From NCBI GenBank assembly GCA_023397675.1, contig JAEWTV010000042.1:5935-69934 (forward strand): a DNA stretch of 64,000 nt, read 5' to 3'. Below the pieces are notes generated by a model. It worked only from the letters and a program-made list of their open reading frames with translations, did no database searches and was not told where the DNA came from. This stretch comes from Bacillota bacterium (lineage in GTDB: Bacteria; Bacillota; Clostridia; Acetivibrionales; JANLFN01). Shown here piece after piece: positions 44,483 to 53,083 of this stretch; within the stretch, counting starts at the first letter, position 1; every line of letters starts with the position of its first letter. Both the position numbers and the translations under genes were made by a program.

Positions 44483-45571
44483 TTATTTAAGTCTGTTACG
44501 TCTCAGGAAGGTTGGAATATCAAGCTCATCGCTTGGTGATGCTGGAGCCTGTTGTTGCTGTTTGTCAGCCGTAGAAGTACTCCTTTCAACAACTTTCTCA
44601 GTTTTCTTGATTACAGGGCCTTTTTCAAAGCCTGTTGCAATAACTGTGATAAGTATCTCATCCTTCATATTGTCATCTATTACAGAACCGAAAATGATAT
44701 TTGCGTCAGGGTCAACAGATTTCTGAACAAGCTCCGCTGCCGTATTAACTTCAAACATTCCGAGATCGGGACCACCTGTAATATTAAAGAGAACTCCTCT
44801 TGCACCTTCAATTGAAGTCTCAAGCAGAGGACTATGTATAGCCTGTTTTGCCGCTTCTTCAGCTCTATTTTCACCGGAAGCTCTACCTATACCCATATGG
44901 GCAAGTCCTGTATTAAGCATTATTGTCTTGACATCAGCGAAGTCCACATTAACCAAACCAGGAACAGCTATTACGTCTGATATACCCTGTACACCCTGTC
45001 TCAGAACATCATCTGCAATTTTAAAAGCATCAACGATTGATGTTTTCTTTTCCACTACCTGCAGAAGTCTGTCATTGGGGATAGTAACAAGCGTATCAAC
45101 GCTGTCCTTGAGGTTTTCTATACCCCTTTCGGCGTGCTGCATACGTTTTCTTCCTTCAAACATAAAAGGCTTTGTAACAACACCGACAGTGAGAATTCCC
45201 ATTTCCCTAGATATCTGTGCAACAACCGGAGCTGCACCAGTACCCGTTCCACCGCCCATACCTGCTGTAACGAAAACCATATCGGCTCCCTTAATAGCCT
45301 GAGCAATTTCATCTCTACTCTCATTAGCAGCTTTTTCACCGATTTCAGGGTTTGCGCCCGCTCCAAGTCCTCTTGTGAGCTTGTCCCCTATCTGAATTTT
45401 TGTATTAGCCTTTGAAGAAAACAGCGCCTGTTTATCTGTATTAATAGCAATAAACTCGATTCCCCTAAGTCCAGCAGCAATCATTCTGTTTACTGCATTG
45501 CTTCCGCCACCGCCAACACCGATTACTTTAATCTGTGCAAACTGTCCCATGTCAAGATCAAATTCCAGCAA
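44483..45571 (-). CDS. ftsZ: Cell division protein FtsZ
   Basis: FtsZ is the tubulin-like GTPase of the Z-ring. The GTP-binding signature GGGTGTG is at residues 106-112, with NTDKQAL and NDRLLQVVEKKTS typical of bacterial FtsZ. After residue ~318 comes a Gln/Ser/Thr-rich linker and the conserved C-terminal peptide DIPTFLRR, the docking site for FtsA and other partners. The 362 residues are normal. ftsA lies 227 bases upstream on the same strand. Confidence 0.98.
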   Translation of the reverse strand: MLEFDLDMGQFAQIKVIGVGGGGSNAVNRMIAAGLRGIEFIAINTDKQALFSSKANTKIQIGDKLTRGLGAGANPEIGEKAANESRDEIAQAIKGADMVFVTAGMGGGTGTGAAPVVAQISREMGILTVGVVTKPFMFEGRKRMQHAERGIENLKDSVDTLVTIPNDRLLQVVEKKTSIVDAFKIADDVLRQGVQGISDVIAVPGLVNVDFADVKTIMLNTGLAHMGIGRASGENRAEEAAKQAIHSPLLETSIEGARGVLFNITGGPDLGMFEVNTAAELVQKSVDPDANIIFGSVIDDNMKDEILITVIATGFEKGPVIKKTEKVVERSTSTADKQQQQAPASPSDELDIPTFLRRNRLK

Positions 45572-45684
45572 AATAAATCCCCCTTTTGTATAGAGCTTTC
45601 ATCATTTGTTAGTCAAAACCCTGGCAAACCAATTTTTATGCGGTATTAGCATGCAAGGATATAAATTTACCAATCATACATTTA

Positions 45685-45713
45685 AATATATAATATTGTC
45701 ACAAATAACGCAA
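45685..45713 (-). promoter_or_regulatory. Possible promoter upstream of ftsZ
   Basis: In the 227-base ftsA-ftsZ gap, TTGCGT (45713-45708) and TATATT (45690-45685) are 17 bases apart on the minus strand. The -35 match is weak (four of six). The rest of the gap is AT-rich with no gene or terminator seen. Confidence 0.35.
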
Positions 45714-45798
45714 CACCGTATTTAATTTTCATAATAAATATATTATATAAGTATTATAATCTAAAATTCTTATCAAGTATATATAACCATTGACCTAT

Positions 45799-47034
45799 TT
45801 AACTCAGTCTTTTTATGAAATTTGACAATCTTCCAAATAAGCCTGTACCCTTTTCTTTAGGTACTTCCCTTTTCCTTTTGATTTCAGAGATGGCACATGT
45901 ATCTTTACGGGTTTTGCTAACGAACTTTATAATTCCCGCTGCTGTCATATACTCAGCTTTTGTAATACCATTAAGCTTTGGACATGCAACTCGTGCTGGA
46001 AGGTCAAAAACTTCTGTTGCAAGCTGTTTGCCCCCGTCTATATGTGAAATGCCACCGCCTGCAAGTACAATACCTGCTGCATAATTGCCCGCTAAACCAG
46101 CTTTGCTTATTGAATTACTGCAGAGTGAAAGAATTTCATAAACGCGAGCTTCTATTATTTCAACTATTTCAGAAACCTTAATGGACTTTTTCTTATTTTC
46201 ATTAATTTCAGAGACTAGAATTTCCTGATCATTCTTAATAAGAGAGGTTAAAGCAAGTTCGTACTGCCTTTTAAGCTTTTCTGCATCATCACGAGATATT
46301 TTGAGTCCGATGGAAACATCATTTGTAATGTGTTCCCCGCCAACAGGTATTGAATCATAGAAAATGAGCCTGTTATTTTTGAATACCGATATATCAGTTA
46401 CCTGGGCCCCTACATCAATAAGTACAACCCCTATTTCCTTCTCCTCATTAGTGAGGGCCATTTCAGCAGTAGCCATAGATTCTACTATAAGACCGTCAAT
46501 TTTAATGTCAGCCTTTTCAATGGATTTTACTATATTCTGAACCGAGGTGATTTTCCCTGCTATTACATCAGCCTCAACTTCAAGCTTATTTCCCACCATA
46601 CCTACCGGATCAACTATTTCATCATATCCGTCAATAATATACTGTCTTGGAACTATATCTATAATCTGTTTATCATCAGAAAGCTCCAGGTTTTTTACAT
46701 TATATAACAGCTTGTCTATATCCTTTTGAATAACTTCCCGGTCATCACCGGAAATATCCGCAGAAGACTTATAGTCAAGGACAGAAACGTGCATTCCGAT
46801 TATGTTCACGTAAGCTGAGCCTACCTTGAATCCGGTCATTGCTTCAGCACGTTCAACAGAGCTTTTAACAGCTCTTGCAACACTTTCGATATCAATAATA
46901 ACACCTTTTTTTATTCCAGTGCAGGACTCCATACCTTCTCCGATAAGTTCCGGTTCAGAGGACTTACAGACCTGTCCGATAACCGTACATACCTTTGAAG
47001 TTCCTATGTCAATCCCTACAACAATGTCACTCAC
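45799..47034 (-). CDS. ftsA: Cell division protein FtsA
   Basis: FtsA is the actin-like membrane tether of the Z-ring. The phosphate-1 motif GIDIGTSKVC is at residues 7-16, with LIDVGAQVTDISVF and VLAGGGISHIDGG as the phosphate-2 and adenosine motifs. A C-terminal amphipathic helix (GLFGRLSNFIKRL) matches the membrane-targeting sequence. The 411 residues are typical. It sits between sbp and ftsZ. A pilus PilM role is unlikely here. Confidence 0.95.
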   Translation of the reverse strand: MSDIVVGIDIGTSKVCTVIGQVCKSSEPELIGEGMESCTGIKKGVIIDIESVARAVKSSVERAEAMTGFKVGSAYVNIIGMHVSVLDYKSSADISGDDREVIQKDIDKLLYNVKNLELSDDKQIIDIVPRQYIIDGYDEIVDPVGMVGNKLEVEADVIAGKITSVQNIVKSIEKADIKIDGLIVESMATAEMALTNEEKEIGVVLIDVGAQVTDISVFKNNRLIFYDSIPVGGEHITNDVSIGLKISRDDAEKLKRQYELALTSLIKNDQEILVSEINENKKKSIKVSEIVEIIEARVYEILSLCSNSISKAGLAGNYAAGIVLAGGGISHIDGGKQLATEVFDLPARVACPKLNGITKAEYMTAAGIIKFVSKTRKDTCAISEIKRKREVPKEKGTGLFGRLSNFIKRLS

Positions 47035-47119
47035 CTGATTACCTCCCAGGGAAATTAAGCCTGTAAATATTTGCTATGAAAAGCATTTTAGACAATATAA
47101 GACACAATTCAACTTACTT

Positions 47120-47470
47120 CTATACTATATTATCTTTTTTCGAAAATTTGTTCAATAGGAATCTTCTAATAATTGCAAAATTCAAGAACAACCTGTTTCC
47201 GAATGCAAACACAGCCGCCAAATACAAGGGTATTCCAAGTTTATCACCAATATATGCCAGTAGTGCAGCAAGCAATGCGTTTCCGAAAAAACCCGAAAGG
47301 AATATTTTCATATTGAATTTAGCCTGAAGTGTAGCTACAATTCCTCCGAAAACCGAGTCCAGCGATGCCAGGATAGCAACCGCAACGTAATTTGAATACT
47401 GTGAGGGTATATAAAATGGTACGAACAACCCAATCAGTATTCCGAATATAAGGCCTAAAACAGGCATCAT
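47120..47470 (-). CDS. sbp: Small basic membrane protein (DUF1290, Sbp)
   Basis: The 116-residue protein has four hydrophobic segments and a basic C-terminal tail (RRFLLNKFSKKDN). The ASLDSVFGGIVATLQAKFNMKIFLSGFFGN stretch is the signature of the small basic protein family found between divIB and ftsA in Firmicutes. Its function is unknown; a membrane or division-related role is inferred from context. It lies 85 bases upstream of ftsA. Confidence 0.88.
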   Translation of the reverse strand: MMPVLGLIFGILIGLFVPFYIPSQYSNYVAVAILASLDSVFGGIVATLQAKFNMKIFLSGFFGNALLAALLAYIGDKLGIPLYLAAVFAFGNRLFLNFAIIRRFLLNKFSKKDNIV

Positions 47471-47497
47471 GTTATTTCCCCCTCTTATATGTACTAT

Positions 47498-48340
47498 TTA
47501 TTTATCCGGCGTAAAACGTGGATTTTTTTCAGTAAAATCAAGTATTCCCTTTTCATTCTTCTTTATTTGCTTTTGATATATTTCCTTTAGAAAAGTTATC
47601 CTGTAACTTAAATCCTGTAAATCTCCAAAATTGACTTTAATCCGTGAATCAAGCAGAAATTTTAAATTTCCGGTATCAGTAGCATCAATACTGTTAATTA
47701 TGCTGTAAAGCTTGACAGTACCTGAACTATCAGAGTCTTTAATAGCCTTAATTAAATTATTGCACTCTTGAAATGCCTCTTCATTTTTTAACTTTAGCTT
47801 TTGCCCCGGCTTATAGCTATCAAAGCTCAGACCGCCCAAAACAGGAAGCTTGAGCTTACGTGTGTCATCAATCATTTCGGTAACAAAGCCCTCTTCATCA
47901 ATTATAAGGGTTGTCCCAGCATAGGGTACAAGATATGCAGGAATTCTTTCAGTGATTTTTATGGATACTTTTCCGGGTATGATTAATCTCACCGAAGCCT
48001 TTTTTACATATGGATAGCTGTCTGTGATTCTTTTTTCCGAATCACCATAGCTAAGTGTAAAAATATTTTTAAGATTAATACCCATAGTTTTAAAAGCATT
48101 ACTTCCGGTTGTTATCCCGGAAGTCGCAATAATATCTGTACTGGTATTATGCTTGTTACCACTGACAGTTATTTCGCTTATTTTAAAAAGCGGAGAAATT
48201 GCAAGCACAACAAGCAGCACCAGTATTATTACTGTAGTTATAATAAATTTAAGTACAGGGTGGCGTTTTGTTTTTTTCTTTTTCTTTTTTGGCACAGTAC
48301 TTTTAGGCTGTGTCTCGTCTTTTATCACTTGTATTTTCAA
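47498..48340 (-). CDS. divIB: Cell division protein DivIB/FtsQ
   Basis: DivIB/FtsQ is a bitopic septum protein that recruits FtsL/FtsB and the septal synthase. A basic cytoplasmic N-terminus (KKKKKKTKRHP) precedes one membrane helix (about residues 30-52). The POTRA domain (about 53-125, ISEITVSGNKHNTSTDII then YPYVKKASVRLIIPGKVSIKITER) and the FtsQ beta domain follow. Its 280 residues are usual. It starts 10 bases after murA. Confidence 0.93.
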   Translation of the reverse strand: MKIQVIKDETQPKSTVPKKKKKKTKRHPVLKFIITTVIILVLLVVLAISPLFKISEITVSGNKHNTSTDIIATSGITTGSNAFKTMGINLKNIFTLSYGDSEKRITDSYPYVKKASVRLIIPGKVSIKITERIPAYLVPYAGTTLIIDEEGFVTEMIDDTRKLKLPVLGGLSFDSYKPGQKLKLKNEEAFQECNNLIKAIKDSDSSGTVKLYSIINSIDATDTGNLKFLLDSRIKVNFGDLQDLSYRITFLKEIYQKQIKKNEKGILDFTEKNPRFTPDK

Positions 48341-48350
48341 TTTTACCTCT

Positions 48351-49286
48351 TTACTTGATCTTTATAATATTTGCACCAATTTGTGCAAGCTTCTTTTCTA
48401 TATCTTCATAGCCTCTTTCAATATGTTTAAGTCCAGTAATCGTTGTTTCCCCTTCTGCAGTAAGGCCTGCCAGTATCAATGCAGCTCCTCCCCTTAAATC
48501 CCTTGCTGTGACGCTTGCACCTGTCAGTTTTTTAACACCTTTTATTACTGCAAGACGCCCTTCCAACTTTAGATTAGCACCCATTCTGAGTAATTCATCA
48601 ACATGTTTGTACCGGTTTTCAAACACAGTTTCAACCATTATACTTGTTCCCCTTGCTATAGTCAGGTAGGCAAGCATCTGAGCCTGCATATCAGTAGGGA
48701 AACCGGGGTACGGAAGTGTTCTTATAATATCAATGGATTTTGGCCTTACCGGTCCGGAAATATGTATGGAATTTTTCTTACAGTTAATATGACAACCACT
48801 GTCTCTTAAGTTTGATATAACCGATGTAATATGTTCAGGTATGACATTCCTTATAACAACATCACCGCCTGTTATTCCAGCGGCTATAAGGTATGTCCCA
48901 GCAACAATCCTATCTGGTATAACGGTATGTTCAATGCTCTTTAACGGGCTCTGGTTCCCTTTAATACGTATTACACTTGTTCCTGCGCCATAGACATTAA
49001 CACCCAAACTTATGAGAAAATTCTGCAAATCTATGATTTCAGGTTCTTTGGCAGCATTTCTTATGTATGTTTCACCTTCTGCGAAAACAGAAGCAAGCAT
49101 AATATTTTCAGTAGCCCCGACGCTGGGATAATCAAGCTGTATTTCGCAGCCTTTCAGGTTATCTGCTTCACAGCTTATGTAACCGCCATTTACATCATTT
49201 ATTTTTGCGCCCATGCTTCTTAATGCTTTAAGGTGAAGGTCTATAGGTCTTGGGCCTATTTCACAGCCACCTGATTGTGTTAACAT
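48351..49286 (-). pseudogene. murA: N-terminally truncated MurA (UDP-GlcNAc enolpyruvyl transferase)
   Basis: The reading frame encodes 311 residues that match MurA from the active-site loop onward: SGGCEIGPRPIDLHL, where C8 corresponds to catalytic Cys115 of E. coli, through to the C-terminus. Normal MurA is about 417-420 residues, so about 107 N-terminal residues are absent. In 49287-49495 none of the three minus-strand frames continues MurA; a TAG lies a few codons upstream in frame. The missing part holds essential fold and UDP-GlcNAc contacts, so the product should be inactive. A second murA elsewhere is likely. The dcw order murA-divIB is otherwise kept. Confidence 0.8.
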
Positions 49287-49421
49287 ACGGGCACACTTCT
49301 ATCTAATTTTACCACGCACAAAACAGGCTATCAATTATAATATGGAAATATATTAGCAGTGCTTTACAATGTTTTTATGTAAAAAAGCATGTCAATAATT
49401 TAAATAATAGTCATGTTAATG

Positions 49422-49450
49422 TTCATGGTCTATAAACATTATGTTATAAT
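49422..49450 (+). promoter_or_regulatory. Possible promoter of murT-gatD
   Basis: TATAAT at 49445-49450 is perfect, but the -35 candidate TTCATG (49422-49427) is weak with a 17-base spacer. It reads toward murT, 46 bases upstream. The 209-base murA-murT gap otherwise holds nothing I can name. Confidence 0.4.
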
Positions 49451-49495
49451 TAATAAGTTAATTATTTTGCTATCTGCCGGGAGGCCGGATTAAAT

Positions 49496-50971
49496 ATGAA
49501 TTTCAGACTTAGCTCAACAATTGTACTAACCAAATTCGTTATTAAACTTTGCAGGCTGTTTAAAATGGGCGGGACAACCCTCCCAGGAAAATTCGCCTTG
49601 AAGTTGTACCCTGATGTTGCAAAAGCCATATCCAAAGATTTTAGGGTAATTATGGTTACAGGTACCAACGGTAAGACAACTACAACCAGAATTATTGGCC
49701 AGATACTGGCCGATAACAAAATTTCATATATTACAAATAAATCGGGTGCCAATCTAGTTTACGGGGTAATAACCACCTTTATAGATGCGGTTAACGCTCG
49801 TGGGAAGTGCAGTTCTTCCACCGCTCTGATTGAAATAGACGAGGCAGCCTTCAGAAGAATGTGCGATTTCATAAAGCCAGAGCTGCTTGTTGTTACAAAT
49901 TTCTTCAGAGACCAGCTTGACCGTTACGGCGAGCTTTATACCACTTTGAGAAGCGTTTCTGACGGACTTAAAAAGTCTCCTGATACAAAGCTTGTACTTA
50001 ATGCCGACGATTCCTTATGTGCATCTCTTGGCAAAGATTCTGACAGAAAGCTGTTATATTACGGTATGTCTACCAACGCTTATAGCGGCTCGATTGAATC
50101 TGCCAATTCTGATGCAATGTTCTGCCTTTACTGTAAAACAAAATACGAGTATGCAAATCATGTCTACGGACATTTGGGTGGCTTTAAATGCCCAAGCTGC
50201 GGTTACAGGAAACCAGGTACTGACATTACCTGTACAAAGGTAAACAAGCTTACAAGTTCCAATTCTGACATAACAGTTTCAGTAAATAAAAAGAGAGTAT
50301 TCAAAAAAACTTATTCAAACATTGAATTATCGAATAAGAAAAAGGGCAGCAACGCTTTCAGACTCAATTTGGAATTCGGGAAAGAAAAATATAATACAAC
50401 AGTCAATCTGCCTGGGCTCTATAATATATATAATTCACTGGCAGCTGCCGCATGCGGAGAGATGCTTGGCCTCCCTACGGATAAAAGTATACAAGCACTG
50501 AGCAGTTTTGAATGTGGCTTCGGACGTATGGAATCAATAAATACCGACGGTAAATCAATCAAGCTTATTCTTGTGAAAAATCCAACCGGATTCAATCAGG
50601 TTCTTGACTATCTTCTGACAGAAGACAAACATATACAGCTTGCATTTTTACTAAATGACAAATACGCTGACGGAACCGATATATCCTGGATCTGGGACGT
50701 GGAGTTTGAAAAGCTGACAACAATCCAGGATAAAATGGATAATGTTTATGCTTCGGGAATAAGAGCCGAAGATATGGCGGTACGCCTTAAGTACTCAGGA
50801 ATCGGCACTGACAAAATAAGTATTATAAAAAGCTACAGCGAACTTATAGATAACGGGCTTTCACGGATGGATGCAGGACAGAATTTTTATATTCTGCCTA
50901 CCTACACTGCAATGCTTGATATAAGAAATGTATTAAAGAAAAAATTCGGACTAAAGGAGTTCTGGAAATAA
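49496..50971 (+). CDS. murT: Lipid II isoglutaminyl synthase, MurT subunit
   Basis: MurT is the Mur-ligase-like subunit that, with GatD, amidates D-glutamate of lipid II. The P-loop is at residues 55-62 (TGTNGKTT). A zinc ribbon inserted in the central domain uses C210, C213, C232 and C235 (FCLYC; KCPSC). The C-terminal DUF1727 domain includes NPTGFNQVLDYL. At 491 residues it has family length. GGGAGG precedes ATG 49496. gatD follows after one base, so the two are translated together. Confidence 0.94.
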   Translation: MNFRLSSTIVLTKFVIKLCRLFKMGGTTLPGKFALKLYPDVAKAISKDFRVIMVTGTNGKTTTTRIIGQILADNKISYITNKSGANLVYGVITTFIDAVNARGKCSSSTALIEIDEAAFRRMCDFIKPELLVVTNFFRDQLDRYGELYTTLRSVSDGLKKSPDTKLVLNADDSLCASLGKDSDRKLLYYGMSTNAYSGSIESANSDAMFCLYCKTKYEYANHVYGHLGGFKCPSCGYRKPGTDITCTKVNKLTSSNSDITVSVNKKRVFKKTYSNIELSNKKKGSNAFRLNLEFGKEKYNTTVNLPGLYNIYNSLAAAACGEMLGLPTDKSIQALSSFECGFGRMESINTDGKSIKLILVKNPTGFNQVLDYLLTEDKHIQLAFLLNDKYADGTDISWIWDVEFEKLTTIQDKMDNVYASGIRAEDMAVRLKYSGIGTDKISIIKSYSELIDNGLSRMDAGQNFYILPTYTAMLDIRNVLKKKFGLKEFWK

Positions 50972-50972
50972 T

Positions 50973-51719
50973 ATGTATACTCTTAACATATGCCATCTCT
51001 ACCCCGATCTGCTTAACCTTTACGGTGACAGAGGCAACATTATGGCACTGCTTAGACGTGCGCAATGGAGAGGTATTGAAGTAAATATTTCAAATATTTC
51101 TCTCGGAGACGATTTTCAGCCCGAAAATTATGACATAATATTTCTGGGCGGTGGTCAGGATTACGAGCAGGAAATACTCCAACAGGATGTACTTCAGAAA
51201 AAGGGTCCGGAGATTATTAATGCCATTAAAAATGACAAGGTATTTCTTTGTATTTGCGGCGGCTACCAGCTTCTGGGGAACTACTATAAAACCTGGGACG
51301 GTAAGGAAATCAATTATCTTGGGGCAATAGACCTGTGGACTATAGGCGGTAAAAAGCGAATGATTGGGAATACAGCATATGAGTTCGATTTTTTGAAGAC
51401 AGAATCATGTGACGGCAGAATCGTAGGTTTTGAAAATCATTCAGGCAGAACCTACCTGGGAGCAGGTGTAAAACCCCTTGGGAAAGTAATAAAGGGCAAT
51501 GGAAATAACGGAGAAGATCAGACCGAAGGCGCCATATACAAGAATGTATTCTGTACCTATTCACACGGCAGCCTTCTTCCAAAAAACCCTGCTTTTACGG
51601 ATCATCTTCTTACAATAGCATTAAAGCAAAAATATAGTGACTTTGTATCATTAATGGCACTTGATGATGAATTTGAGCTACTTGCTCACAATTCAATGCT
51701 CAAACGTATTACCGGTTAA
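50973..51719 (+). CDS. gatD: Lipid II isoglutaminyl synthase, GatD glutaminase subunit
   Basis: GatD is a class I glutamine amidotransferase that supplies ammonia to MurT. The nucleophile is C95 in CICGGYQLLG, and NHSGRTYLG and CTYSHGSLLPKNP carry the conserved Gly/His residues of the site. The product has 248 residues. It is one base downstream of murT, the standard operon. It is distinct from cobyric acid synthase, which it resembles, by its small size and by MurT beside it. Confidence 0.94.
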   Translation: MYTLNICHLYPDLLNLYGDRGNIMALLRRAQWRGIEVNISNISLGDDFQPENYDIIFLGGGQDYEQEILQQDVLQKKGPEIINAIKNDKVFLCICGGYQLLGNYYKTWDGKEINYLGAIDLWTIGGKKRMIGNTAYEFDFLKTESCDGRIVGFENHSGRTYLGAGVKPLGKVIKGNGNNGEDQTEGAIYKNVFCTYSHGSLLPKNPAFTDHLLTIALKQKYSDFVSLMALDDEFELLAHNSMLKRITG

Positions 51720-51739
51720 CGGATTCTTTTGGAGGAAAC

Positions 51740-52906
51740 ATGGCAAAAGCTTTTTTGAAAAAAGGTAAAGAAGAACGTGTAAGGTCAGGTCATCCCTGGA
51801 TTTTTAAAAGTGATATTTTTGAAATAAAGGGTGAATTCAGTCCTGGAGATGTCGTAGATATTTACAGCAGTAAAAATGTTTTTCTTGGGAGAGGATATAT
51901 AAATCCCAAATCTCAGATAACAGTAAGAATGCTCACCTATGAAGATGAAGAAATAAACCGTGACTTTTATTATAAACGAATAGAACAAGCCTGGAATTAT
52001 AGAAAACAGGTTGCAGACCCTGACAGCTGCAGGGCAGTTTTTGCAGAATCAGACTTTCTTCCCGCTCTTATAGTGGACAAGTTCTCAGATTACCTGGTAG
52101 TACAGACACTTGCTCTGGGTATTGATATTCACAAGTCCGAGATTGTTGAAATTCTTGATGAAATAATAAAACCCAAAGGAATATTTGAAAGAAACGATGT
52201 TCCTGTAAGGGAGCTTGAAGGGCTTGATCAAAGGAAAGGGTTTTTGAAGGGTAATTTCGATACTCATGTAGAAATGAAGGAAAATGGCGTAAGGTTTATG
52301 GTTGATATTGAAAACGGCCAGAAAACAGGCTTTTTCCTTGATCAAAAAGAAAATCGTGCAGCAATAAAACCGTTCGTTAAGAATGCAACTGTGCTTGACT
52401 GTTTCTCGCACACAGGTTCATTTGCACTGCATGCGGCTAAATACGAGGCAAGAGAAGTAACTGGGATAGACATATCTGAGCATGCGGTAGAATGTGCAAC
52501 CGGGAATGCACAGCTTAACGGGTTTACAAATTGCCGGTTTGAAGTTGCAAATACCTTTGACAGGCTTAGAGAATATTATGACAGCAAAATTGGATTCGAT
52601 ACAATTATACTAGACCCGCCAGCATTTACAAAAGCAAGAGGAACGGTGGAAAGCGCCATTAGAGGCTATAAGGAAATCAATTTAAGGGCAATGAAGATTA
52701 TTAACAGTGGAGGCTATCTTGTTACCTGCTCCTGTTCACACCACGTTGACCCCGAATTATTTCTTGATATAGTTTATAATGCCGCAATCGATTCAAGACG
52801 TAAGGTCCGTCTGGTGGAATACCGTTCGCAGGCCAAGGACCACCCCATACTCCTTGCTGCGGAAGAAACACAGTATTTGAAATGTGCAATTCTTCAGGTA
52901 ATATAA
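51740..52906 (+). CDS. Class I SAM-dependent rRNA methyltransferase (RlmI/RlmK-like)
   Basis: The 388-residue product begins with a PUA-like RNA-binding domain (about 1-75, KGKEERVRSGHPWIFKSDI). It continues with a Rossmann methyltransferase: SAM motif LDCFSHTGSFALHAAKY, acidic motif VTGIDIS and catalytic motif DTIILDPPAFTK. It matches the YccW/RlmI family that makes 5-methylcytosine in 23S rRNA; the exact target here is inferred. GGAGG lies upstream of the ATG. It lies 20 bases after gatD. Confidence 0.88.
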   Translation: MAKAFLKKGKEERVRSGHPWIFKSDIFEIKGEFSPGDVVDIYSSKNVFLGRGYINPKSQITVRMLTYEDEEINRDFYYKRIEQAWNYRKQVADPDSCRAVFAESDFLPALIVDKFSDYLVVQTLALGIDIHKSEIVEILDEIIKPKGIFERNDVPVRELEGLDQRKGFLKGNFDTHVEMKENGVRFMVDIENGQKTGFFLDQKENRAAIKPFVKNATVLDCFSHTGSFALHAAKYEAREVTGIDISEHAVECATGNAQLNGFTNCRFEVANTFDRLREYYDSKIGFDTIILDPPAFTKARGTVESAIRGYKEINLRAMKIINSGGYLVTCSCSHHVDPELFLDIVYNAAIDSRRKVRLVEYRSQAKDHPILLAAEETQYLKCAILQVI

Positions 52907-52921
52907 CAACAATAGTTATAT

Positions 52922-52950
52922 AAAAAAGTCGGCTTTGCCGATTTAATTAC
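52922..52950. terminator. Hairpin terminator after the methyltransferase gene
   Basis: An eight-base stem (52926-52933 with 52937-52944, one G-T pair) has a TTT loop. On the plus strand the following TTAATT is a weak T run; on the minus strand it is followed by TTTTTT. It may end both the plus-strand transcript and read-through from 53066. Confidence 0.6.
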
Positions 52951-53048
52951 AGGTATTCCTTCATAGCATTAAACCTTAAGGTAGACTTTTTTGAAATGCA
53001 TTTACGGAAAGTATTAAGTCAATGAAAATTTATACTTTCCTATGCATT

Positions 53049-53083
53049 ATAAAAAAACCGACATATCACTTAATGTCGGTTTT
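53049..53083. terminator. Bidirectional terminator overlapping the methyltransferase-family stop
   Basis: A stem AACCGACAT/ATGTCGGTT (within 53050-53083) with an eight-base loop is flanked by A and T runs on both sides, so it can act in both directions. Its right arm contains the last codons of the 53066-54373 gene. Confidence 0.85.

Noticed and set aside
49287..49495. Frameshift restoring the murA N-terminus
   Set aside because: I read all three minus-strand frames; none gives MurA-like sequence, so truncation fits better than a frameshift.
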